Shown here: positions 56,501-63,600 of the stretch, one piece after another
Numbering within the stretch: position 1 is the first letter of the stretch
Layout: each line of letters begins with the position of its first letter
Assembly (NCBI RefSeq): GCF_014646075.1
Contig: NZ_BMMT01000020.1
Location: forward strand, 32,845 to 96,844
Length of the DNA: 64,000 nt
Reading direction: 5' to 3'
Source of the DNA: Saccharopolyspora thermophila
GTDB lineage: Bacteria > Actinomycetota > Actinomycetes > Mycobacteriales > Pseudonocardiaceae
The notes under the pieces: model-generated
The model's database searches: none
What the model was told of the DNA's origin: nothing
Seen by the model: the letters and a program-made list of their open reading frames with translations, nothing else
Position numbers and translations under genes: made by a program

Positions 56501-57748
56501 TGCGGAAAAACCCGAGTCGGAGTGCGAACCACCGCCGCTCAAAGCGTCCGAAGAGGACGATCCGCCACCGGAAGGCGCGGCGGAGTCAGCAGAACTGGCC
56601 GACGTCGTGTCAGCACCCGACGAACCACCGGACGAACCCGAACCGCTGCCAGCGGAACCGGAGTCACCACCCGACGACGGGGAACCCGAGTCGCCGCTGG
56701 TTCCCGCCGTCCTGGTCCCGGAGCCCGAGCTCCGGGAGTCGCCGATGCCGTCGGTGTCGGGCACGTCGACGTCGCCCGCCCGACCCAGTGCCTCGCCGGC
56801 TGCGCCCATCCCGGCGCCGGTCACACCGCCGGACAACGCGCCCTTGCCGACGTCCCCCCAGTCGATCTTGCCTTCCATGATCAACTGTTCCGCGGCGCTG
56901 CCGACGGCGCCTTCGGCGGCACCCAGCACGCCTTCCTTCAGTGCTGTCTTGCCGAGCGCCTTGGCGGCGCTCTCCGCCGCCTCACCGGCGGCTTCGCCTG
57001 CGGCCTCGCCCGCCGCGCGACCGGCCGCCCCAGCGGCTCCGCCAGCGGCGTCGCCGACCGCCTCGCCGGCGCCGCGGCCCAGGCCCTTTCCGACGCCTTC
57101 GAAGACACCGCCGACGGCACCACCGATGGCGCCGCTGATCGCGGCCTCCTTGAACTTGCCGCCGTCGAAGCCATCGCGCTCACCGGAGGCGATCTGCACG
57201 CCCTGCACCGCGAACTCGATCGCGACGGAGGTGGCGATCTCGATGGCGACGTTCTTGGCGATGCTGATCACCAGCTGACGGAAGATCTGCATCACGACCG
57301 TGCGGGTCACGGCCTGCGCGGCGGCGATCCCGGCGGTCGAGGCGCCGAAGGTGACCGGCGCGGCGGCGATCATCGCGGCGATCTGGATGGCCAGCGCGAC
57401 CAGCGACGCGATGATGGTCAGCTTGGTGTGCTCGACCTCCAGCGCGGCGTCGTCACAGGACTTGGCGAGCTTCTCGCACGCCTCCTTCAGTTTCGGCAGG
57501 GCGGCCTCGCCGCCGTCACCGATGTCCTGCCACAGCTTGGTGAACGCGTCGGCGGTCTTGCCCTCCATCGCGCCCTTGGCCTGTTCGGCGCCGCGGTTGG
57601 CGGCGGACCGGACGTTCTCGATGCCGTCGGCTGCGGCGCGCCACGCGTCCGCCATCCGGCGCATGCTGTCCTCGTCGCCTTCCGGCCAGGATTCGCCGAC
57701 GACGATGGGCAGCAGCCACTTGACCTCGTCGGGGATTTCGATGCTCAC
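53516..57748 (-). CDS. Type VII-secreted polymorphic toxin with WXG100-like/CpnT-type N-terminus and YwqJ-like deaminase tip
   Basis: 1410 aa, GTG at 57748 with GGAG. Residues 1-110 form a helical WXG100-like domain (EIPDEVKWLLPIVVGESWPE, DAWRAAADGIENVRS) as in CpnT. About 110-240 is hydrophobic and Gly/Ala-rich, 300-560 is Ser/Gly repeats, and 560-860 is Pro/Gly/Asp-rich, all extended linker. Residues 895-1000 form a conserved domain with H901 and C940 (RLLSCDAG). The C-terminal 250 residues are the toxin: H1233-G-E1235 and PCCANC with C1310 and C1313, the zinc and active-site residues of a cytidine-deaminase fold in the YwqJ-like family. The target nucleic acid or nucleotide is unknown. The immunity gene overlaps its 3' end. 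Confidence 0.85.
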   Translation of the reverse strand: MSIEIPDEVKWLLPIVVGESWPEGDEDSMRRMADAWRAAADGIENVRSAANRGAEQAKGAMEGKTADAFTKLWQDIGDGGEAALPKLKEACEKLAKSCDDAALEVEHTKLTIIASLVALAIQIAAMIAAAPVTFGASTAGIAAAQAVTRTVVMQIFRQLVISIAKNVAIEIATSVAIEFAVQGVQIASGERDGFDGGKFKEAAISGAIGGAVGGVFEGVGKGLGRGAGEAVGDAAGGAAGAAGRAAGEAAGEAAGEAAESAAKALGKTALKEGVLGAAEGAVGSAAEQLIMEGKIDWGDVGKGALSGGVTGAGMGAAGEALGRAGDVDVPDTDGIGDSRSSGSGTRTAGTSGDSGSPSSGGDSGSAGSGSGSSGGSSGADTTSASSADSAAPSGGGSSSSDALSGGGSHSDSGFSARSYSSGGSGDAGTSHASGGSNPDSGSTSRASSSDSSGIGSHSSGGGHHSSGGDSSGGGSGSSSTSHGGSSAGSSGGGTHSSSSGSASHAAGGDSSGGSATHSSGGAGQSSEASGGGISHGGGTSGGGTSSGGGSHSFGADRSTSTPASTSASNVDAPAASGVPGAAGPMPAANAPRADQPAPAGGAAVGGGMAGPGAPGAAGGPPAAGGGSARPGSGGWTGTPGSPGAAGRPLGGDTGAHPNPGRPDARPSAGDRPGGPNRPDSPRTSEHPTSAATRGPAPSDAPLRPRGGPDGPGVPHQRIPDGTPPRPHEPNAVGTHRAGGPSPQRPDGVTPRPNGSPRPDTARPDGPTRPDGPTRPGTEQRPNGQPTPDRHGTRPDSATPDGRHADTRGPRPDADGPAHPKDASPDGRPDHRPEPNTPGTDPRHHHDGDADPGTPERQRQIDEAEAQRRSTPSGSSFHTDPNMRELAQRVPDDGVHHTVDVHALPDGRVRIGDRTFSAQEFADMLRRDPAWDGKPIRLLSCDAGTSGLARDLSRELGVPVTAPRGLAWTDGNGRVFASDMGSDGRPGWPPNGGWDTHHPDGTTTPASNDGFHPSRDGEDPGHAPDDAEARGDRSGWDISEQEKAGAEDPYHRPYIPKDPQHGFHLEDIDESRVTRNDDGLIETIDGKPVYQYTREAIENRQQSIRDAIEENRKVKNPKKAPFAEVGENRAPHSYKSLGTKGGAVNAIVIDRRYGIVYEGINGVQGNTVPTSTTTADGRPATALDSEGRKFTLTEDDLLHPALREHISTMAENPGRPLSEIEPGEFPHRDLPHRHGEVKALDGILKRREEIAAARARETGEGIDRIETVTRGGREVEIIRIKPDELQSVVDDLFVDARFTFKDDPLDVAPCCANCARIVSGPNSLPANVRDAADLSHGAQMGPGGFTAGVHTDKNNLDPDVKNPNRKHTGIANPDYNETFDRQQEERAKQEAQRRARAEEAKRQTGQSEGSS

Positions 57749-57762
57749 GAAAGCTCCACTCC

Positions 57763-58089
57763 CTACGAGGGCATGTTCGCGCCGGACCTGCGGATGTCGG
57801 CAGCCGAGCGGGCGTCGCCGGACTCGGTGTCGTCCGCGGTGGCCCTGAGATTGTCGTCGATGTCACCGAGGGCCTTGATGACCTTCTGCAGGCTCTTCAG
57901 CACGCTGTCGCGGCCCTTGGTGTAGTCCTTGGCGAAGTTCTGCCCGGCCTCGTCGTTGCCCCAGCACTCGCCCTCGGCGTCCAGCGCGGACTTCAGCTTG
58001 GACAGCACCTGGTCCAGGTCGTCACCGGAGTCGCCGATCTTCTTGCCGCCCGAGCGGATCTCCTCGGGCTGCATCCGCATCCCGGTCAT
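57763..58089 (-). CDS. WXG100-family type VII secretion protein
   Basis: 108 aa from the ATG at 58089, which overlaps the upstream stop (ATGA); an upstream in-frame start at 58134 is rejected. It is a helical hairpin with the WxG turn in AEGECWGNDEAGQNFAKDY, helices of about 40 residues on each side, and no signal peptide. Proteins of this shape are secreted by, or chaperone, ESX/T7SS substrates as dimers with partner domains. It lies 14 bp before the toxin start, so it is probably the co-secreted partner of the toxin. The secretion machine itself is not in the window. Confidence 0.88.
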   Translation of the reverse strand: MTGMRMQPEEIRSGGKKIGDSGDDLDQVLSKLKSALDAEGECWGNDEAGQNFAKDYTKGRDSVLKSLQKVIKALGDIDDNLRATADDTESGDARSAADIRRSGANMPS

Positions 58090-58655
58090 CGGCGGCCCCC
58101 TCGTCGGTTGTCGTCCCAGTCCCAGTCGTCCCACTCGTCGGCGGGCGTGGCGTCCACCCGCGAAGGCTGCTTGCGCTGCGTGGCGGGAGAGTCGGCGTTG
58201 CGCCGCTGCTCACGCTCCTGGGCGGGGTCCGGCGGCTCGACGAGCGGCCCGCTGGTCACCAGGCCCTGCAGCGACGGCAGGCCCGGCACCTCGGGAACGC
58301 CGGAGGTGTCGGCCATCGGCGCGAACCGGCTCTGCAGCTCGCGCTGCGCGGTGCCGGATGCCTCGCGGACGACGCTGGTGATGGTGCGCGCGAGCTTCTC
58401 GGGTGTGCTGCGCTCGAACGCCTTGGGGGACAGCAGCACCTCCTGCACGGTCCCGGTCGCGTCGACCCGAACGGTGACCATCCCGTCGTCGGACGACACC
58501 TCGAAGGTCCGCCGCGCGGCCTCGGCCTGCGCCTCCTGGATCTCGGCGGTGCGTCTACGCAGGTCAGAAAGCATGCTGTCGATCTGGTCCCGCAGCGCGG
58601 CATTGCGCCCAGCGAGATCCTGACGCCCCGCGTCGAAGAAGTCCCGTCCAGACAT
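58086..58655 (-). CDS. YbaB/EbfC-like protein of the T7SS toxin locus
   Basis: 189 aa, ATG at 58655. Residues 1-110 carry the YbaB/EbfC pattern: a long helix (LRDQIDSMLSDLRRRTAEIQEAQAEA), strands VSSDDGMVTVRVDATGTVQEVLL, then FERSTPEKLARTITSVVREA. The C-terminal 75 residues are Pro-rich, then acidic (DEWDDWDWDDN). YbaB proteins bind DNA as dimers, but the version found next to ESX substrates (as EspL-like proteins in mycobacteria) is thought to chaperone substrates. It overlaps the WXG100 gene. Part of its 5' end is duplicated about 1.26 kb upstream. Confidence 0.8.
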   Translation of the reverse strand: MSGRDFFDAGRQDLAGRNAALRDQIDSMLSDLRRRTAEIQEAQAEAARRTFEVSSDDGMVTVRVDATGTVQEVLLSPKAFERSTPEKLARTITSVVREASGTAQRELQSRFAPMADTSGVPEVPGLPSLQGLVTSGPLVEPPDPAQEREQRRNADSPATQRKQPSRVDATPADEWDDWDWDDNRRGGRR

Positions 58656-58720
58656 GCTCGCCTTTCACCCGTCATCACTGCACAGCCACGAAGCACGACC
58701 CGACAGCGCCGATCACCCCA
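58605..58720. repeat. Direct repeat A, copy 1
   Basis: 116 bp, 107 identical to 59862-59977 by eye. It covers the first codons of the YbaB-like gene and about 65 bp upstream of it. The other copy lies upstream of the Imm49 gene. Confidence 0.85.
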
Positions 58721-58836
58721 GGTCACCAACCGGTGACCCGACGGGACCGCGCTCTCGGGACGGCTGTACGAGAATGACGCTCGCGTTTTTCGCCCGGTGC
58801 CATGGGGTCCCGGATTGCGTCCGAACGGAGCAATGA

Positions 58837-58927
58837 GCTGGGCTGTTCGGGGTCATCTGTGCGGTCGGCGGGATCACCCCGCGTCGACCACGTGGCGCCA
58901 GCGGTGCCGCCCTAGACCGCGGAGCGA
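58837..58927. repeat. Direct repeat B, copy 1
   Basis: 91 bp, close match to 59989-60078 with one 1-bp gap and few mismatches. In copy 2 this sequence includes the last codons and stop of the SUFU gene; here it ends in the SUFU remnant. Confidence 0.8.
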
Positions 58928-58956
58928 TGTTTCGCGGGGTGGCTGGGGTTCGTCAC
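58912..58956 (-). pseudogene. SUFU immunity gene remnant
   Basis: On the minus strand a GTG with the same preceding GGAAGCTCCC as the intact SUFU gene opens a 14-codon frame, VTNPSHPAKHRSAV, then TAG. The intact gene starts VTNTQPSRE and ends RRRSAV, so the remnant joins its first codons to its last four, with the middle deleted. Upstream 58957-58967 still matches the SUFU leader. Confidence 0.75.
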
Positions 58957-58977
58957 GGGAGCTTCCACGAAGACCAA

Positions 58978-59829
58978 CTACGGCCGCAGGTCGTCAGCCA
59001 GTGCTTCCCGGGGAAGGTACTCCGAGTTGACCTCGATGGGTATGCCAACGTCCCGGGCGATGCAGCTCAGTGCCAGCGGTCCCAGCGCGAGGTAACCTTC
59101 GGGGTCGGCTGCCTTGTCCGCGTTCGCGCTCCAGAAGGCTTTGTGCGCTTCCAGCGCATCGGAGACAGCTGAATTGAATTCAGACGCGTCGCTGGAGCTG
59201 ATCAGATAATGGAACATCCGCATCTGCGGGACGACGATGCGAAGGGTGTAATCGCGAGTCCGTGGGTCGAGTTGTTCCGGATCTGTTGCGGCGATGGCCT
59301 CGTGGAGCGCCTCTGCTGCCCCGGACTCGCGTGCGACAAACCTTCGGATTGTTTCGCACCAGGAATAGATGTACGGAGGATAAGTGGACTCTGTTCCCTG
59401 GAGCAGGCTGGGTGGTGTGGCATTGATCGCGTTGATAGCTTCGCCGTTCCGTGTGATGATGGCAAGGAAAATGGAATTCAACCAGTTTGCCGCACTTGCG
59501 TAGCGAAGCAGCTCGGCGCCGGAAAGCTCCACTGTTTGCCCTCCGATCCGACAGGGCGTTCTGCCCTCCGTGTCCTGCGCCGCGCTGAATATTGCCGCGC
59601 CTGCTTCCATTGCAAGTTGAAAGATCTGCTTGGTTTCTGGTGTACTGGCTGTCGGATCAATGGCGCATCGGCAGTGAAGAAGGCTCCGGGCCGAACTGAA
59701 CAGCGTCCCGACGGCGCTGTTCGTTCTGGGAAGTGCGCCGACGTAGAGATCGATGTCCTCCGAAAAATACTCCACTTGAGCATTTGCCGCTGAGAGGTCG
59801 ATCTCGTGCCTGGAAATTTCCCTGATCAC
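58978..59829 (-). CDS. Imm49-family immunity protein
   Basis: 283 aa from the GTG at 59829 with AAGGGAG about 9 nt upstream; the frame extends to 59925 only through repeated sequence. The start VIREISRHEIDLSAA and the end LGPLALSCIARDVGIPIEVNSEYLPREAL match the Imm49 pattern (R-H first helix, and a late A-x-x-R/x-G-I-x-x-x-x-x-S-x-Y-L-P). It is helical throughout and less GC-rich than the flanking genes. Imm49 proteins protect against toxins of type VI/VII systems. No extra toxin gene accompanies it, so it appears to be an orphan immunity gene, flanked by direct repeats. Confidence 0.75.
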   Translation of the reverse strand: MIREISRHEIDLSAANAQVEYFSEDIDLYVGALPRTNSAVGTLFSSARSLLHCRCAIDPTASTPETKQIFQLAMEAGAAIFSAAQDTEGRTPCRIGGQTVELSGAELLRYASAANWLNSIFLAIITRNGEAINAINATPPSLLQGTESTYPPYIYSWCETIRRFVARESGAAEALHEAIAATDPEQLDPRTRDYTLRIVVPQMRMFHYLISSSDASEFNSAVSDALEAHKAFWSANADKAADPEGYLALGPLALSCIARDVGIPIEVNSEYLPREALADDLRP

Positions 59830-59861
59830 TCGCCAGCGCTCCCTTGTGTGCTGCTCTGCTG

Positions 59862-59977
59862 GCGCCCAGCGCGATACTGACGCCCCGCGTCGCAGAAGTC
59901 CCGTCCAGGCATGCTCGCCTCCCACCCGTCATCACTGCACAGCCACGAACCACGATCCGACAGTGCCGATCACCCCA
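59862..59977. repeat. Direct repeat A, copy 2
   Basis: Second copy of repeat A. On the minus strand it still reads like the YbaB start (MPGRDFCDAGRQ) but then runs into the Imm49 leader, so it is a non-functional fragment. Confidence 0.85.
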
Positions 59978-59988
59978 AGGAGCGACAG

Positions 59989-60078
59989 GCTGGGCGGTTC
60001 GGGGTCATCTGCGCGGTCGGCGAGATCACCCCGCGTCGACCACGTGGTGCCGTGCTGTCGCCCTAGACCGCGGAGCGA
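59989..60078. repeat. Direct repeat B, copy 2
   Basis: Second copy of repeat B, continuous with the 3' end of the intact SUFU gene. The spacing between A and B is 11 bp here against 116 bp at the first locus. Confidence 0.8.
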
Positions 60079-60629
60079 CGGCGAACGTCGAGGATGTTTG
60101 TCCGGTTCAGGTGAAAGACCTCGAAGAGCATGTCCGCCCCCTCGCTTCGGACGAAGTCGACCTCGGGCGCGGTGATGGGCACCAGCGAGATGATCTGCAG
60201 GGTCGGCGCGGTCGCGTTCGGGAACAGGTTGAATGCCTCGTCGAACAGCGGGCTGGTGTGCGCGATGACCCCGATGATCTGCGTCTCCTCGATGATCGGC
60301 TGATCGTTCTGGAATATCGCCCCGTACTCCATGCCCCGCCTGTTCTTGATGATGAGCGAGGCGATCGAGTCGGTCAGGTACTGGGCGATGTGCTTCTGCT
60401 CGGAGCGGAGCGAGCAGACGAGCTCCTCGGGCAGCATCGAGGTGATCGACTGGAATCGAAGGCCGTTGGTGGCGACCGTGGTGATCGGCGGCTCGTCGTT
60501 CTCGTAGAACACGAGGTCGTAGCCTCGGTTTTCGCCTTGCTCCGATCTGGCCGACTCGACTCGTTGGACCGGGCCCAGGCGCCGCTCGAAGTGGTCGAGG
60601 ATTTCGCGGGACGGCTGGGTGTTCGTCAC
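60063..60629 (-). CDS. Suppressor-of-fused (SUFU) domain immunity protein
   Basis: 188 aa from the GTG at 60629 with GGGAG 7 nt upstream; the ATG at 60641 lies within the ribosome site and is not conserved in the remnant copy. Features of the SUFU fold are present: VFYENDEPPITTVATNGLRFQS, MLPEELVCSLRSEQ, FNLFPNATAPTLQIISLVPITAPEVDFVRSEGADMLFE. Bacterial SUFU proteins are common immunity partners of secreted nucleases, including the GH-E type. It lies directly downstream of a GH-E toxin gene in the same direction, 66 bp apart. Imm function inferred from family and position. Confidence 0.85.
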   Translation of the reverse strand: MTNTQPSREILDHFERRLGPVQRVESARSEQGENRGYDLVFYENDEPPITTVATNGLRFQSITSMLPEELVCSLRSEQKHIAQYLTDSIASLIIKNRRGMEYGAIFQNDQPIIEETQIIGVIAHTSPLFDEAFNLFPNATAPTLQIISLVPITAPEVDFVRSEGADMLFEVFHLNRTNILDVRRRSAV

Positions 60630-60695
60630 GGGAGCTCCCATCGTTGCCTGGCAGTGTGCGAATCGCGGGAATTTTTGGCTGTGGGTAGAAGCGTA

Positions 60696-63600
60696 TCAGC
60701 GTCGGGGGTCGCCGAGCTTTGGTGTTCCCTTGACGATCTCCCCTTCGTCGGTGGGGGCGAGCCTGATGGGTGTCAGCGTGTCGTTCGGGAACAGGTTTCG
60801 GTAGAGCTCCGGGTAGTGACCATATCCCGCATCGGTCGACTCGTGGCCGTGGGCTTCGTTTTCCTCCTTGAGTTCCAGGCGGTAGTGTCCCGGGTGGTCG
60901 TACATCTGCTCGTACTGGTCGATCGTCATTTCATGGTTGAGCGCGAAGTGCCGTTGGCGCCAGTACTCGTAGCCGTTTTCGTGGCCCATGTGGGAAACGC
61001 CGGGCTCCGGCAGCGTAAATTTCTCGTGCGGCGGAGCCGGGGGTTCTTCGTCCCGCAGATACCAGTCCGGGGGAGATGTTTCCACTCGCCTTTGGTCCGC
61101 GCCCTCGCCCACGATCTTGTAGAACTGCGGATTGCCGTCGGGTCCCTTGACGACGGGGATCGGCCGGTCGGACACGGCGCACCGGTACGAGCCGTCCACG
61201 TTCATCTCGGTGTTGCGGTAGACAGCGTACTTGGTGGACGCCGAAAATGCCGGACGCTTGCCCTCGTAGACGTATTCCATGAATTTGTTGTCGTCGCGGA
61301 GGTGGTCCGGCGTGTCGGGTGTCGGTTCCAGCGTTCCTTCGCGCTCAACCCAGGCTCCGTTGCCGTCGTTCGCGTTTTCGTCCCACCGCAGGGGTGGCCC
61401 GGATTCACCCGAGCGCAAGCGAGCTTCTCTCCCGCCGTCGTAGAGGTAGTACTTCTCCGGAAGGGCTTCTTGCCGCTTGTCGATCTCCTCTTCGGGAAGG
61501 CGGTTGCTGGCGTCCCGCATCTGGGCATCGTCCGGGCGTTCGCCGGGGTCTTCGCCGTTGCGGGACGGGTGGAAGCCGTCGTCGCTGGCCGGGGCTTTGG
61601 TGCCGTCGGGGCTGTGGGTTTCCCAGCCGCCGTCCGGGGGCCAGGTGGGGCCACCGTCCGGTGCTGTGCTGCTGGAGAAGACGTTGCCGCTGCCGTCCGA
61701 CCAGGCTTTCCCGTTCGGCGCGGTGACGTCCACGCCCAGCTTTTTCGCCAGATCGCTGGCGAAGTCGCCGGAGTCGCAGCTGATCAGGCGAATCGGGCTC
61801 TTGCCGTCCCAGCCGGAGCGGCGGAGTACGTCGGCCAGCTCATCCGGCGAGTAGTTGCGGCCGCCGATCCTGAGTCCGTCCGGGGTGTGGTGGGCGTCAA
61901 CGGTGAAGTGCTTGCCGTCGTTGGGGACTCTGCTGGCGAGATCCTGCATGTTCGGGTCGGTGTGACCCGACACGCCCGCGTCGGTCTGCTTCAGGTTGTC
62001 GACGCCGTCGTTGATCTTCTGGTCGTACTCCGGCGTGCCCGGCTCCGGCTTGTCGGCATCCGGGCCGTTGGGCTTGTCCGCACCGTCCTTCGGCGCGTCC
62101 GGCCCGGACTGCGACTCCGTTGCGTCCTTCGGCCTGTCGGGCGCGTCGTCGGCGTCCGGCCGCTTCGTCGAGTCCGGTGCCTTGTCGCCGTCCGGCGCCT
62201 TGGTGGGGTCCGTTTTCGTCGAGTCGGGCGTCTTCGCAGGATCAGGCGACTTCGGCGAACCCGGGGCGTTGCCGTCCGGACGCTGGCCAGGGCCGCTCGG
62301 GCTCGTCGGTTGGTGGTTCGGCGCGTCGGTCCGTGTGCCGGGCGTGTTCGGTGCACTGCCGTCGGGGTATCGGGGGCGCGGCACCTCCGGGCTCGGTGAA
62401 CCGCCGGGACGCGCAGACGGGCCGTCAGGCGCGGCGCCAGGACGTGGCGTGGTGGGCGAACCGCCGCCCGGACGATGCGGGGCATCGGCTCCGCGCGGAG
62501 TTGTGCCGGTGGGACGCGGGCCGCTCGGGTCCGGGCCGCGTGGGGTGTCCGGTGATGACGGTGGGCGTCCGGCTGCGCCTGGGCTGCCCGGGGTTCCGGT
62601 CCAGCCGCCGGCAGCGCCTGGGCGGCCTCCGGCCGGGTGCGGGGTTGCGGCACCGCCGGGGCCGCCGACCGGGCCGCCCATCGGGCCTCCCACCGGGCCG
62701 CCGGTGGTGCTGGCCGCGGGCTGGTCGACGCGGGGAGTGCTCGGGGCCGGTGCCTGCGGGACTTGGGACGCGGGGGCGTCCACACTGGACGATGTGGTGC
62801 TGGACGGGGTGTTCTGGCTCGGTGTGGACGGCGTGTGCGACCCGCCGCCGGAGCCGCCGCTCGACGGGCTGCTTCCGCCGCCGCTCGGCGTGCTCGCGGT
62901 GTCCGGGCCGGAGGTGTGGGACCTGCCTCCGCCGCTCGGTGTTCCTCCCGAGTCCGGGCCGGAGGTGTGAGATCCGCTCCCGCTCGGGCCACCGCCAGAG
63001 GTCGAGATGTGGGAACCGCTCGGGGTGCTGCCCGAGTCCGGGGTATGCCAGCCGCCACCGTTCGGGGTGCTGGAGGGGCCGGGGCTCGGCGTGGGGCTTG
63101 GGCCGCTGGACAGGTCGCCCGAGAACGTCACGGTGCGGCCACCGTCCGGAGCGCTCGGGTGCCCGCCGGAGCTGGAGCCGCCGGGGCTCGAGGTGGTCGA
63201 GGAGCCCCCGGTCGAGCTCGGCACATCAGTGTCCGAAGTGGATCGCGGGGTCGAGTCGGGGCTGCTGGGCGAGCCTCCGTCGGAACGGGGCGACCCGGGG
63301 TTGGTGGTGCTGGTCCGGGAGTCGGTGCTGGTATCGCCGCCGGATTTGGTGCCCGACCCCGTGCTGTCGCCCGAGCCGGAGTTGTTGCCTGAGCCCGAGT
63401 TGTTACCCGGACCGGAGTTGTTACCCGAATCGGACCCGTCACTGGAACCTGAACCGGAGCCGCCGTCCGAGCCGTCACCGGAGCCGCTGCCGGACCCCGA
63501 ATCGGACCCGTCACCGGATCCCGATCCCGGCCGGTCACCGGAACCGCCCGGGCCGCCGTCCGAGCCGTCTCCACCGGGGCTGCCCGGGGTTCCGCCGCCG

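Noticed and set aside
58978..59925. Longer Imm49 frame starting at 59925
   Set aside because: The extra 32 codons come from repeat A, read out of the original YbaB frame.
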